A stretch of 64,000 bases of DNA from Actinoplanes sp. L3-i22 (GCF_019704555.1 NZ_AP024745.1:1186501-1250500), one strand, 5' to 3'; shown: positions 40,797 to 49,837, counted from the stretch's first letter. Notes: a model not told the origin generated them from the sequence alone. A program made the numbers and translations.

Positions 40797-42767
40797 TTGA
40801 GCAACGACGCGCGAGCGGCGGCGAGATCGGCCGGCGCCCTGGCCGGCTTCCTGATCGTGGCGGGGCTGCAGCTGATCGTGGTCCTCGGCGTGCTGTGGAC
40901 CGTGTTGAGACTGCTGCCCGCCGAGGTCGCGTTGCGCGCCGGGGTGCCGCTGAGCCTGGCCACGTTCGGCGCGCTCGGCTACGCCACCTGGCGCGCGCTG
41001 CACAGCCGGCGCCGGGTGCCGGCCGGGGTCGCCGTGACCCGGGCCGACGCGCCGGCGCTGTGGGCACTGATCGACGGGGCCGCGGCCGCCGCCGGGGTGC
41101 CCGCGCCGGCCGGGCTGACCGTGGTCACCGACGCGACCGTGGTGGTCGGCGAGCGGACCCTGGCGCTCGGCCTGCTCGGCGGGCGGCGGGACCTCTACCT
41201 CGGGCTGCCGCTGCTGCAGGCCTGGGACAGCGGGCGGCTGCGGGCCGCGGTGGCGCACGAGCTGGCGCACGGGTCGGCCCGCCTCGGACGGTGGGCGCCG
41301 CTGGCGTACCGGGGGCGGGTCGCGATCGGGCGGCTGGCACCCCGGTGGAGCCGCGGGCGCAACCCGGCCGGGGCGGTCTTCCGGGCGTACGCCGAGGTCT
41401 ATCGCCGGCGGGACGCGCCGTTCAGCCTTGCCCAGGAACTGGCCGCGGACCGGGTCGCGGCGGAGCACGCCGGGGTGCGCGCGACCGTCGGGGCGCTGCG
41501 CGATCTGCCGGTGCTCGCCGGGATGCAACGGTTGTTCCACGCCGAGTACGTCGGCCCCGGCTGGCAGGCCGGGCACGTCCCGGACGACGTGTTCGGGGGC
41601 TTCCTGCGGGTGCTCGTGGCGCGCGCCGAGGACGTGGCGATCCTGCGGGCCCGCGGGCCGGAGCCGGCCGGTGCCTGGGACACCCACCCGCCGCTGGCCG
41701 AGCGACTGGCCCTGCTGACGCCGGCCGCCACCCCGGAGGGCAGCGCGGACGGGACCGAATCGGATCAGGCGCCCGAGGCGCCCGAGGAGGCCGCCGACGA
41801 ACTGGTCCCGGATCTGCCCGGGCTCGGGCGGGCGCTGCAGGCGGTGGCCTTCCCGTCGACCGGGCGGACCGAGGTGAGCTGGGACGACTTCCTCAGCGTG
41901 GCCCGCACGGCGGAGATGGAACGCGAGGCGGGGGCGGCTCTGGCGACCGTGTCCCGGGCGGTGGGCATCGTCGTACCGGATGCGGAGGGAATCCTCGCGC
42001 TGGCGGCCGATGGCCGCCTCCGGACCGCCGCGGCCACCATCTTTCCCGGCCTCACCCCGGAGGAGACGGCCGACCGGATCGTCGATCTGCTCGCGCTGAT
42101 GCTGGCGCTGGCCGCGCTGCGCAGTGACGTGGCCCGCTGGCGGCACAACTGGACCGGGACCGCCGAGCTGGTCGCGGCGGACGGCACCTACCTGAACCTG
42201 ACCGACGTGGCCGCGGCCGCCGCCGATCCGGAGCAGGCCGAGGCAGTCCGGGCGTACCTCGGCAAGATCGGGGTGGATCTGGCCGCGCCGGGCGGGGACC
42301 GTGCGGCGGCCCGGGCGCAGGCCCTGGGCGGGTTGATCAACCTGTCGGCGGACGGCGAGCGGACCGATCTGCTCGTCACCGACCTGGGCATCCTGCTGGT
42401 GCCGGGGCTGTCCCGGGGCAAGGGGCCGGAGGCGAAGCGGCGACTGAGCCAGATCGCCTCGGGCGGCGTCCCGGTCCCCGGCCGGAACGCGGCGCCGGCA
42501 TCGGACGGGGCGGCACCGGACGGGGCGGCCGCCGAGGCGGTGAAGTCCGCGGTGGCCACCATGGAGGCGCCGCCGGACGGGCGCCGTTTCGTGCCGTTCG
42601 TGGACGTCGCCGCGGTGACCGCGCTCCCGGGCCGGCGGCGCGGCTGGGTGATCGGCTTGCGGGACGGTGGCAGTCTCACCCTCCGGCCGTCCCTGGACAC
42701 CGACGAGTTGCCGGGTGGCTGGGCGGCCTGGGAGGACGCGGTCACGTTCCTCGCCGGAACGCGCTGA
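40797..42767 (+). CDS. M48-family membrane metalloprotease with long C-terminal region
   Basis: About 656 residues. Two N-terminal membrane helices (about 10-35 and 48-65) are followed by a zinc-protease domain with His154-Glu155-x-x-His158 in HELAH and a downstream ELAADR providing the third ligand, as in M48 (HtpX/Ste24-like) enzymes. The last 300 residues (from about 345) have no motif I recognise. The start is a TTG at 40797 with a strong GGAGGAG 6 nt upstream; no ATG or GTG fits. It could degrade misfolded membrane or exported proteins. Confidence 0.8.
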   Translation: MSNDARAAARSAGALAGFLIVAGLQLIVVLGVLWTVLRLLPAEVALRAGVPLSLATFGALGYATWRALHSRRRVPAGVAVTRADAPALWALIDGAAAAAGVPAPAGLTVVTDATVVVGERTLALGLLGGRRDLYLGLPLLQAWDSGRLRAAVAHELAHGSARLGRWAPLAYRGRVAIGRLAPRWSRGRNPAGAVFRAYAEVYRRRDAPFSLAQELAADRVAAEHAGVRATVGALRDLPVLAGMQRLFHAEYVGPGWQAGHVPDDVFGGFLRVLVARAEDVAILRARGPEPAGAWDTHPPLAERLALLTPAATPEGSADGTESDQAPEAPEEAADELVPDLPGLGRALQAVAFPSTGRTEVSWDDFLSVARTAEMEREAGAALATVSRAVGIVVPDAEGILALAADGRLRTAAATIFPGLTPEETADRIVDLLALMLALAALRSDVARWRHNWTGTAELVAADGTYLNLTDVAAAAADPEQAEAVRAYLGKIGVDLAAPGGDRAAARAQALGGLINLSADGERTDLLVTDLGILLVPGLSRGKGPEAKRRLSQIASGGVPVPGRNAAPASDGAAPDGAAAEAVKSAVATMEAPPDGRRFVPFVDVAAVTALPGRRRGWVIGLRDGGSLTLRPSLDTDELPGGWAAWEDAVTFLAGTR

Positions 42768-42886
42768 GGTACGCCGACCGAATCGTCGGAATGGGCTGAT
42801 CGCGCCCGTTCCGACGGGCCCCGCCGTACCGGAAGCCGCCCTGATCCGGGTCCGGAGGCAACGCGAGTCTCCTCCGCGACGAATGA

Positions 42887-42912
42887 GTCACTATGACGTC
42901 ACCTGGGGTCAC
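42887..42912. promoter_or_regulatory. Three helically phased GTCAC direct repeats
   Basis: GTCAC at 42887-42891, 42898-42902 and 42908-42912 (11 and 10 bp apart), with an overlapping TGACGTCA palindrome at 42894-42901. They lie about 100 bp upstream of the Ser/Pro-rich protein gene, in the 245-bp gap 42768-43012, and look like a multimeric activator site. Confidence 0.45.
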
Positions 42913-43012
42913 AATTACCGCATCGGTTGTTGGCTTCGTGTACGTCCGAAATGGGTAGCACAGGCCCGACGCGAAGCGGGACCATCGCGGGGGACCGTAG
43001 GGGGAGGCGCTC

Positions 43013-43501
43013 ATGGAGCGGGGGCCGATGGCGCTGTTCGGGGCCATCGTCGCGGTCGGGCTCGGCCCGGCACTGTGGCTGGGTGTGCAGCTGAGCACGG
43101 ATGACGTGCCACCTCGCACCCCACCGGCCACCATTCGCCAGCAGTTGCCGGCCGCCGTCACCGATCAGGGCGGCTACGGCGCGGGCGAGGAGTCGGACGA
43201 CTCGACCGGCCCCGCCCTCGACTGGATCACGCCGTCCGCCGCCGCCGTCACCACCAGCAGCAGCCCGTCCCCGTCGGCCAGCGCTTCGCCCTCGGTCTCG
43301 CCGTCGGCGTCGATCAGCCCGTCGGCGCCGGTCTCGACCGAGCCCACCGGCTCCGCGGAGCCGAGCACCCCGCCGGCCGAGCCCAGCACCGAGCCGACCG
43401 GGGACGACGACGGGTCCGAGCCGCCGACCCCGCCCACCAGCGACCCGGGCGAGCCGACCAGCCCGGCGGACATCGTCCCGGTCAGCGTCGTCACGCCGTA
43501 G
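43013..43501 (+). CDS. Membrane-anchored Ser/Pro-rich protein
   Basis: A 162-residue protein with one N-terminal membrane helix (ALFGAIVAVGLGPALWLGVQL, about 7-27, uncleaved anchor or signal) and an extracytoplasmic part dominated by Ser/Pro/Thr/Glu repeats (SPSPSASASPSVSPSASISPSAP..., then TEPTGS/EPSTPP). Such tails span or decorate the cell wall and may be O-mannosylated in actinobacteria. No catalytic domain is visible. ATG start with GGGGGAGGCG upstream. A strong terminator follows. Confidence 0.72.
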   Translation: MERGPMALFGAIVAVGLGPALWLGVQLSTDDVPPRTPPATIRQQLPAAVTDQGGYGAGEESDDSTGPALDWITPSAAAVTTSSSPSPSASASPSVSPSASISPSAPVSTEPTGSAEPSTPPAEPSTEPTGDDDGSEPPTPPTSDPGEPTSPADIVPVSVVTP

Positions 43502-43522
43502 CCGTTCTTTTCCGGCAACGAA

Positions 43523-43552
43523 GAAAGAGGGGGCCCGAGGGCCCCCTCTTTC
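43523..43552. terminator. Bidirectional intrinsic terminator
   Basis: Perfect 14-bp arms GAAAGAGGGGGCCC (43523-43536) and GGGCCCCCTCTTTC (43539-43552). It lies between the converging Ser/Pro-rich protein gene and the acidic protein gene; A- and T-rich ends allow function in both directions. Confidence 0.88.
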
Positions 43553-43591
43553 CAGATCAAAACCAGATTTCCCGGGTACGGCGTCAGCCCG

Positions 43592-44617
43592 TCACAGTCC
43601 GAGCAACCGGTCCAGGATGTCGCGGTACGACCGCAGCTCCACCCGCAGCGCCTCGGTGTCGTCCCCGCCGCCGGCCAGCGACCCGCGGTGCTCCCGCAGG
43701 GCGGCGGTCAGCTTCTCGATCGTCTCGTCGACGAGGGTCGCCGCCTCGGCGGTGCTCGCCTTCGGGTCGTCGACGAAGCGCAGCTGGATGTCCCGCCACC
43801 GGTCGCGCAGCGGCTGGGTCTCCGCCTCGGGGAAGAGCGTGGCCGACCCGGTGGTCGCCGCCGGGGTCGCCGCGGGGGTCGTCGGCTCGGGGATGGCGGC
43901 CACCGCCACCACCGGCTCGGACTCGAGTTCCGGTTCGGTGACCGGCTCGACCGCGACCGGCGTCGCGACGATCGGCTCGGCGGTCGTGTCGGAGGTGTCG
44001 TCGTCCACTTTGTCCTCGTCCTCATCCACGATCTGCGGGTCGGTGAAGGTGCCCCGGTCCTCGAGCGCCTCGTCGACCTCGGCGTCGTCGACCCGGTTCC
44101 CGGTGTCGGCCCGGTCCTCCGTGTCGATCCGGTCCTCGGCGGCCAGGTCGTCCTCGGCCTTGTCCTGGTCGTCGTCCGCGCGGTGCACGGCCACGTGCGA
44201 GTCGTCGAGCGTGTCGTGCGCGTCGTGCGCGTCGACCGTGGTGTCGCGGTCGTCGAGCACGTCGTCGGTCGCGTCCCCGGTCACGGCGTCGTCGGTCCGG
44301 GGGTTGCTGTCCCGGTGCTCGTCCAGCGGCACGTCGACCTCGGGGTCCCGGTCGGCCGGAGCCTCGCCGGTCGGCCAGGCGACGGTGTCCTCGTTCGCCC
44401 GTGCCCGGTCGTCGTCGATCGCGCTGTCGCCGGGGGTGACCCCGCGGTCGTCGGCCGCACCGAACGCGGTGGGCCGGGACGCGGCGTCGTGCGCGGCGTC
44501 GGTGCTGTCACCGGGCCGGTCGTCCCACGGGGAGCCGGGTCGCTGCTGCGGCACGGCGTCCGTCCGTACGTCCTGGTCGTCGACGTTGTCCTTGGCCTCG
44601 TTGGAGAAGAAGCGCAT
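43592..44617 (-). CDS. Acidic Asp-rich protein with conserved C-terminal domain
   Basis: A 341-residue soluble protein. Residues about 10-255 are low-complexity and very acidic (runs such as DDATDDVLDDRDTTVDAHDAHD), probably disordered. The last 85 residues form a helical domain (RDRWRDIQLRFVDDPKASTAEAATLVDETI... LRVELRSYRDILDRLLGL). The same W-x-x-(I/V)-Q-x-(R/K)-FVD-x-PK ... YR-x-x-x-x-x-LLG pattern occurs in the upstream gene product, so the two are distant paralogues. They are 12 nt apart and presumably co-transcribed. Function is unknown. Confidence 0.75.
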   Translation of the reverse strand: MRFFSNEAKDNVDDQDVRTDAVPQQRPGSPWDDRPGDSTDAAHDAASRPTAFGAADDRGVTPGDSAIDDDRARANEDTVAWPTGEAPADRDPEVDVPLDEHRDSNPRTDDAVTGDATDDVLDDRDTTVDAHDAHDTLDDSHVAVHRADDDQDKAEDDLAAEDRIDTEDRADTGNRVDDAEVDEALEDRGTFTDPQIVDEDEDKVDDDTSDTTAEPIVATPVAVEPVTEPELESEPVVAVAAIPEPTTPAATPAATTGSATLFPEAETQPLRDRWRDIQLRFVDDPKASTAEAATLVDETIEKLTAALREHRGSLAGGGDDTEALRVELRSYRDILDRLLGL

Positions 44618-44629
44618 CGTGGGTGCTCC

Positions 44630-45316
44630 TCAGCGGCTGGTGGCGTCGGGCCGGGAGGGTGCGACGCCGGGTTCGGGGGCGGGTGTCTCGGTCACCGGGC
44701 TGTCGGTGGTGGCCGTGGCGTTCGTGGTGGTGGTGGTGTCCTCGGTGGCCGATCGTTGTTCGGGTACGGTGCCGGCCCCGGCCACCGGGTCCTCGCCGAG
44801 CAGGTCGGCGAAGAGCGACCGGTAGTGGACCAGCGCCTGGCGGAGGTCCTCGGTGCCCGCTTCGTCATTCTTACTGCGGGAACTGATCTCGTGGGCGTTC
44901 CGGTAGTGCTCCAGCGTGGCGGCGTGTTCGACGGAGAGGTTGGCGAGCCGCTCGTCGTAGTCGCCGGTCGGGTAACCACGCTCGGTGATCAGGTGGGTGA
45001 CCAGCTCGTCGGCGGTCTCGACCGCTTCCTTCGGGCTGTCCACGAACTTGATCTGGACCTCTTCCCAGGCGGCCGAGTACTTCGCCCGGGTCTCCGCGGA
45101 GAGCGGCTTGAGCTCGAGCTGGGCGTGCCGCTTGGTGCGCTCGACCAGTTCGCGCTCGGCTTCGGTGCGGTTGCCGGTGTCGGCGACCACACGGTCGTAT
45201 TCGGGTCCGAAGGTCTGCTGCAGCCGACGGCGCCGCATGGCCTGGACCCCGAACGCGACCGCGGCCAGCACGAGCAGGATGACGATGATCAGGACGATGG
45301 TGGCGGTGGCGGTCAT
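44630..45316 (-). CDS. Membrane-anchored protein sharing the FVD-PK domain
   Basis: A 228-residue protein: an N-terminal membrane helix (IVLIIVILLVLAAVAFGVQAM, about 7-27), a basic RRRRL, then a cytoplasmic helical domain (FGPEYDRVVADTGNRTEAERELVERTKRH, WEEVQIKFVDSPKEAVETADELV, YRSLFADLLG at about 175) and a Thr/Pro-rich tail. The type is common in actinomycetes, usually as an unexplained 'secreted/hypothetical' protein. It is upstream of and likely co-transcribed with the acidic paralogue; membrane tethering of one and not the other suggests they may interact. Confidence 0.78.
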   Translation of the reverse strand: MTATATIVLIIVILLVLAAVAFGVQAMRRRRLQQTFGPEYDRVVADTGNRTEAERELVERTKRHAQLELKPLSAETRAKYSAAWEEVQIKFVDSPKEAVETADELVTHLITERGYPTGDYDERLANLSVEHAATLEHYRNAHEISSRSKNDEAGTEDLRQALVHYRSLFADLLGEDPVAGAGTVPEQRSATEDTTTTTNATATTDSPVTETPAPEPGVAPSRPDATSR

Positions 45317-45707
45317 CAGGTTCCTCCTTCTTCAGTCGGAGGTATTCCCACTCGTACCCGCTCATCAATCGCGTTCGGCGAAACCGGCCGGAAACCGGGC
45401 CCCGCGCGGTCGGAGTAGCCGCCCCATTACTACGCGTTCGGGCTGGTTGTCGACGCGGATCGGCGCGTCGGGGCCTCGACTGTCGTAACTCCGACCACCG
45501 GGAAATGGAGATCAACACCTATCTCGGGTGGACAAACGGAATGGAAGGGAACTTTCCGATGGTCTGAGACCTAGCTGTGACGGACGTCTTTACGTATTCT
45601 TCCGAAGCGCATCCACCCCGAGGCTCGCCGTCCACTTCTGATCGGTGGGCTTCCGGGGCCGGTGACGTGCCGCCGTTCCCTGACGAAACCCCTTCGGGCG
45701 GAGCTTG

Positions 45708-48455
45708 ATGAGAAGCCGCAACTGGTCGATTAGATCGAAGATCATCGCGATGGTCGCGGTGCCGCTGGCCGCGCTGCTCGCGATGTGGGTCTTCGCGACC
45801 ACCGCGACCGCCGGCCCGGCGGTCGATCTGCTCAACGCGCGCGACGCGGTGCACCGCCTGGGCGACCCGGGCCTGCAGCTGATCGCGCAGTTGCAGCGCG
45901 AGCGGCACTTCTCGGCCGTCTACCTGTCGGCCCGCAAGGGCACGCTCACCGACCTCCAGGCCCAGCGCGCCGCCACCGACCAGGCGAGCGAGGGATTCCG
46001 GTCGGCGATCCACGGCCTGACCATGAGCGACGACCTGTCGGTCCGGACCGACACGCTGATCGCCGACCTCAACGCGGTCCAGGCGCTGCGCTCCCGGGTG
46101 GACGCCCGGGACGTCGACGTGCTCAACATGATGACCGCTTACAACGATGCGGTGGACGCCGGTTTCGACGTGTCCGCGACCGCCGCGGTCTTCTTCCACG
46201 AGCGGGTCGACCGTGAGGTCCGCGGCCTGATCACCGGCTATCGCGGCCAGGAGTACCTGAGCCGGGTCGACGCGCTGCTGGCCGGGGCGAACGCGGCCGG
46301 CCGGATCGACCAGAAGAGCCGCGGCGAGCTGATCGAGAACGTCGCCTCCTCGCGGTACCTGCTGAAGACCGGCGTGCGGGACATGCCGCAGCAGGCGCAG
46401 GGCGACTACGCCAAGCTGATCACCGGCTCGTCCTTCATCCAGCTGGACATCATGCAGAACCAGCTGATCGACCAGAGCTACAGCGGTGGTGCCCCGCCGG
46501 TCTCCGGCACCGAGTGGCAGGCCACCTACGACCAGGTCTCCTCGGACCTGCGGGCGTTCGAGCTGCGCGCGGTCGACGAGGTGGCCTCGGACGCGACGCC
46601 GCTGGCCGTCAGCGTGTTCCTCTGGCTGGGCCTGGCCGCGGTGGTCGGCCTGGTCGCGTTCGCGCTGGCGATCTGGGTGTCGGTGAAGCTCGGCCGGTCG
46701 ATCGTCGGCCGGCTGATCAAGCTGCGGCGCGAGGCCCTGGAGATGGCCGCCGAGCGGCTGCCCACCGTGGTCGGCCGGCTGCAGCGCGGCGAGGCGGTCG
46801 ACGTCGACGTCGAGACGCCCCCGCTGGAGTACGGGAACGACGAGATCGGCCAGCTCGGGCACGCCTTCAACGACGTGCAGCGCACCGCCGTGCAGTCCGC
46901 GGTCGACGAGGCGAACGTCCGGCGCGGCATCAACGAGGTGTTCCTCAACATCGCCCGGCGCAGCCAGACGCTGCTGCACCGCCAGCTGTCGCTGCTGGAC
47001 CGGATGGAGCGGCGGGAGACCGAGCCGCAGGAGCTGGAAGACCTGTACCGGGTCGACCACCTCGCCACCCGGATGCGGCGCCACGCCGAGGACCTGGTCA
47101 TCCTGGCCGGCGCGGCGCCCGGCCGGGGCTGGCGCAACCCGGTCCCGGTGATCGACGTGATCCGTGGCGCGATCAGTGAGGTGGAGGACTACAAGCGGGT
47201 CGACATCCGCTCGGTGGTCTCCGCGGCGCTGCTCGGCCGCTCGGTCGGTGACGTCATCCACCTGCTCGCCGAGCTGATCGAGAACGCCGCGTCGTTCTCC
47301 CCGCCGCACACCCGGGTGCAGGTCTCCGGGCAGGGCCTGCCGAACGGCTACGTGATCGAGGTCGAGGACCGTGGCCTGGGCATGACGCCGGAGGGCGTCG
47401 AGATCGCCAACCGGCGGCTGGCCGAGCCACCCGAGTTCGACCCGGCCGACAGCGCCCGGCTCGGCCTGTTCGTGGTCGCCCAGCTGGCGAACCGGCACGG
47501 CATCCGGGTGTCGCTGTCCGCGTCGCCGTACGGCGGGATCACCGCGATCGTGATGATCCCCGGTGACCTGGTCACCGAGGCGCCCGGCCCGGTCCTGCCG
47601 CCCGGCTCGAAGGGCCGCGGCGAGACCTCCGGCAGTTGGACCATCCCGGCGCTCGCGGCCGGCCCCGACGATCCGTCGCGCACCTCGCTGGCCGCCCTGC
47701 AGTGGCCCGGCAAGAGCGCGAGCGAGTTGCAGCAGGTCCCGGCCGCGCCGGTGCGGCGGACCAACGGCGCGCCCGCGCCGGCCGCCACCGGCGAGGTGCT
47801 GAACGGCCGGCACCGCACCGCCGACCCGGCCAGTGGCCCGGCGCCCAGCTCCGTCGCCGCCGGCTTCACCCCGGACGGCCTGGTCCAGCGCAAGCGGGTG
47901 CGCCGCACCCCGGAGACGCCGGCCGAGCTGCCCCCGGAGGCGACCGCGAGCCGGCTCGACGACGTGGCCGGCGCCCTCGGCGCGCCCCGCGCGGTGCCCC
48001 GCGGCTCGGGCCCGGTGCTGCCGGCCCCGGCCACTCCACCGTCCGAGGTGGAGGGTGCCGGCGAGGCGACCGCGCAGCTCGGCCCGGACGGCCTGCCCAA
48101 GCGGGTCCGGCAGGCCAGCCTGGCGCCGCAACTGCGCAACCCGGTGACCGATCCGGAGCCGTCCACCGCGCCGGAACGGTCCCCGGAACAGGTCCGTACG
48201 CTGATGAGCGCTCTGCAGCTGGGCACGACCCGGGGCCGGATCCAGGCCTCCAAAGTGGTCGCGCCGCAGGTGACCAGTGACAGTGACGGTGGCGCCGCTG
48301 AGGCGAGCGACGCCGGGGCCGCGGAAGCGGCTACCGTCAGTTTCCCGGCGGCCGCCGGGGAGCAGGCAGCATCCGGGGGCGACGGTGATGCGGCCGGCGA
48401 CCGCGCCGACGTTCCCGGCGGTAATGAAGTGAACAGGCCGGAGAAGGACGCATAG
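45708..48455 (+). CDS. cvnA: Conservon sensor kinase-like protein (CvnA)
   Basis: A 915-residue sensor. A membrane helix (about 10-28), an extracytoplasmic nitrate/nitrite-sensing-type domain (about 40-295), a second helix (about 301-326), a HAMP-like linker and a histidine-kinase ATPase domain (about 500-620; N-box ELIENAASFSPP, DRGLGM) are followed by a 290-residue Pro/Ala-rich tail. The DHLATRMRRHAEDL helix replaces a standard phospho-His box, as in other CvnA proteins. I chose the ATG at 45708 with GGAG 4 nt before it. It heads cvnABCD. The 391-bp gap 45317-45707 before it holds the divergent promoters and no gene. Confidence 0.93.
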   Translation: MRSRNWSIRSKIIAMVAVPLAALLAMWVFATTATAGPAVDLLNARDAVHRLGDPGLQLIAQLQRERHFSAVYLSARKGTLTDLQAQRAATDQASEGFRSAIHGLTMSDDLSVRTDTLIADLNAVQALRSRVDARDVDVLNMMTAYNDAVDAGFDVSATAAVFFHERVDREVRGLITGYRGQEYLSRVDALLAGANAAGRIDQKSRGELIENVASSRYLLKTGVRDMPQQAQGDYAKLITGSSFIQLDIMQNQLIDQSYSGGAPPVSGTEWQATYDQVSSDLRAFELRAVDEVASDATPLAVSVFLWLGLAAVVGLVAFALAIWVSVKLGRSIVGRLIKLRREALEMAAERLPTVVGRLQRGEAVDVDVETPPLEYGNDEIGQLGHAFNDVQRTAVQSAVDEANVRRGINEVFLNIARRSQTLLHRQLSLLDRMERRETEPQELEDLYRVDHLATRMRRHAEDLVILAGAAPGRGWRNPVPVIDVIRGAISEVEDYKRVDIRSVVSAALLGRSVGDVIHLLAELIENAASFSPPHTRVQVSGQGLPNGYVIEVEDRGLGMTPEGVEIANRRLAEPPEFDPADSARLGLFVVAQLANRHGIRVSLSASPYGGITAIVMIPGDLVTEAPGPVLPPGSKGRGETSGSWTIPALAAGPDDPSRTSLAALQWPGKSASELQQVPAAPVRRTNGAPAPAATGEVLNGRHRTADPASGPAPSSVAAGFTPDGLVQRKRVRRTPETPAELPPEATASRLDDVAGALGAPRAVPRGSGPVLPAPATPPSEVEGAGEATAQLGPDGLPKRVRQASLAPQLRNPVTDPEPSTAPERSPEQVRTLMSALQLGTTRGRIQASKVVAPQVTSDSDGGAAEASDAGAAEAATVSFPAAAGEQAASGGDGDAAGDRADVPGGNEVNRPEKDA

Positions 48456-48877
48456 TGGCACAGACGACGAAGCAGAGCGCGAATCTCACCTGGCTCCTCG
48501 ACGACCTCGTCGAGCGGGTGCCGACCGCACAGCAGGCCGTGGTGCTTTCCGCGGACGGCCTGATGCTGGGCGCCTCGGCCGCCATGAGCCGGGAGGACGC
48601 CGAGCATCTATCGGCGATGGCGGCCGGATTCCAGAGCCTGGCCAAGGGCGCGAGCCGGCATTTCGGGGCCGGGGCGGTACGGCAGACGGTGGTGGAGATG
48701 GAAGAGGCGTTCCTCTTCGTCACCGCCGCGGGGCAGGGTGCCTGCCTGGCCGTGCTCGCGTCGGCCGACGCCGATCTCGGCCTGATCGCGTACGAGATGG
48801 CGATGCTGGTCACCCGGGTCGGCCAGACGATGAGCGCCCCGGAGCGGGACATCATGACGCCGGAGACCCTGCGATGA
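48455..48877 (+). CDS. cvnB: Roadblock/LC7 domain protein (CvnB)
   Basis: A 140-residue roadblock/LC7 protein (LTWLLDDLVERVPTAQQAVVLSADGLMLGAS at the N-terminus, LLVTRVGQ-type helix at the end). In conservons it binds the GTPase and the sensor kinase and may act as a GTPase-activating or scaffold subunit (MglB-like). Its GTG start overlaps the CvnA stop by one base, so translation is coupled. Confidence 0.94.
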   Translation: MAQTTKQSANLTWLLDDLVERVPTAQQAVVLSADGLMLGASAAMSREDAEHLSAMAAGFQSLAKGASRHFGAGAVRQTVVEMEEAFLFVTAAGQGACLAVLASADADLGLIAYEMAMLVTRVGQTMSAPERDIMTPETLR

Positions 48878-48884
48878 GCCGCGC

Positions 48885-49250
48885 GTGAACCACGACTGGA
48901 TGGATCAGGACGCGGGTCCGGTGGTCCGGCCGTACGCGATGACCCAGGGTCGCGTCGCGCCGTCCGGCGGGGACTTCGACCTGGTCGCGTTCGTGGTCGC
49001 GACCGTGCCGGACCTCGCGCCCGGCGTCCAGTTGCAGCCGGAGCACCACGCCATCGTGGCCGCCGCCTGGGAACCGATCTCGGTGGTCGAGCTGGCGTCC
49101 CAACTCGACCTGTCGATCGGCGTGGTGCGGGTCCTGCTCGGTGATCTACGCTCGGCGGGCCTCATCTCGCTGTACGAACCTCCCGCGGCCACTCAGCCGC
49201 ACGACGTCGACGTACTCAAGGCGGTTGTCAATGGACTCCGTGCGCTCTGA
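48885..49250 (+). CDS. cvnC: DUF742 winged-helix protein (CvnC)
   Basis: A 121-residue DUF742 protein: VVRPYAMTQGRVAPSG (about 13-28), LQPEHHAIVAAAWEPISVVELASQLDLSIGVVRVLLGDLRSAGLI (helix-turn-helix-like, about 52-100). It is the third conservon component, proposed to link the membrane complex to gene control. GTG start 7 nt after cvnB; the 3' end overlaps cvnD by 20 bp in another frame. Confidence 0.93.
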   Translation: MNHDWMDQDAGPVVRPYAMTQGRVAPSGGDFDLVAFVVATVPDLAPGVQLQPEHHAIVAAAWEPISVVELASQLDLSIGVVRVLLGDLRSAGLISLYEPPAATQPHDVDVLKAVVNGLRAL

Positions 49251-49827
49251 CCGCGCCAGCGGTTCGCGCATCCCGGTCGCGCTGAAGATCCTCATCGCGG
49301 GCGGCTTCGGCGTGGGCAAGACGACGATGGTCGGCTCGGTCAGCGAGATCCGGCCGCTGCAGACCGAAGAGGTCCTCACCGGTGCCGAGGGCGCCGATGA
49401 CGTGTCCGGTGTGGAGGGTAAGACCACCACCACGGTGACCATGGACTTCGGCCGCATCACGATCACCGAGGACCTGCAGCTCTACCTGTTCGGCACGCCC
49501 GGGCAGGACCGGTTCTGGTTCCTCTGGGACGAGCTGTCGCAGGGCGCGCTCGGCGCCGTGGTGCTCGCCGACACCCGCCGGCTGGCCGACTGCTTCCCGT
49601 CGATCGACTACTTCGAGCAGCGTGGCACGCCGTTCGTGGTCGCGGTGAACGCCTTCGACACGGAGCACCGCTTCGGGCCGGACGCGGTGGCCCGCGCCCT
49701 CGACCTGGACCCGGGTGTCCCGGTCGTGCTCTTCGACGCCCGTGACCAGGTCGCCGCCCGCAACGTGCTGATCGAGCTGGTGGAGTACGTCGCCCGCCGG
49801 CAGTACGCGGGCGCCGGCAGCCGCTGA
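49231..49827 (+). CDS. cvnD: Conservon small GTPase (CvnD)
   Basis: A 198-residue Ras-like GTPase. G1 is GGFGVGKTT (about 22-30), the switch region is VEGKTTTTVTMDFGRI, G3 is LFGTPGQDRF (D-x-x-G replaced by T-P-G-Q, as is normal for CvnD/MglA types) and G4 is NAFD in place of NKxD. With CvnA-C it forms a membrane-proximal signalling complex comparable to a eukaryotic G-protein system. The ATG at 49231 lies inside the end of cvnC. Confidence 0.94.
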   Translation: MDSVRSDRASGSRIPVALKILIAGGFGVGKTTMVGSVSEIRPLQTEEVLTGAEGADDVSGVEGKTTTTVTMDFGRITITEDLQLYLFGTPGQDRFWFLWDELSQGALGAVVLADTRRLADCFPSIDYFEQRGTPFVVAVNAFDTEHRFGPDAVARALDLDPGVPVVLFDARDQVAARNVLIELVEYVARRQYAGAGSR

Positions 49828-49837
49828 CCTGCTCCGC

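Noticed and set aside
37263..42146. Single open frame of about 1,600 codons on the minus strand
   Set aside because: Only the first 190 codons from 37832 downwards encode a sigma factor; the rest runs antisense through LLM, GH20 and M48 genes and has Arg/Gly/Pro/His-rich shadow composition.
45519..48461. Open minus-strand frame of 980 codons opposite cvnA
   Set aside because: Antisense shadow of a well-supported CvnA coding sequence; the composition is low-complexity and no domain is recognisable.
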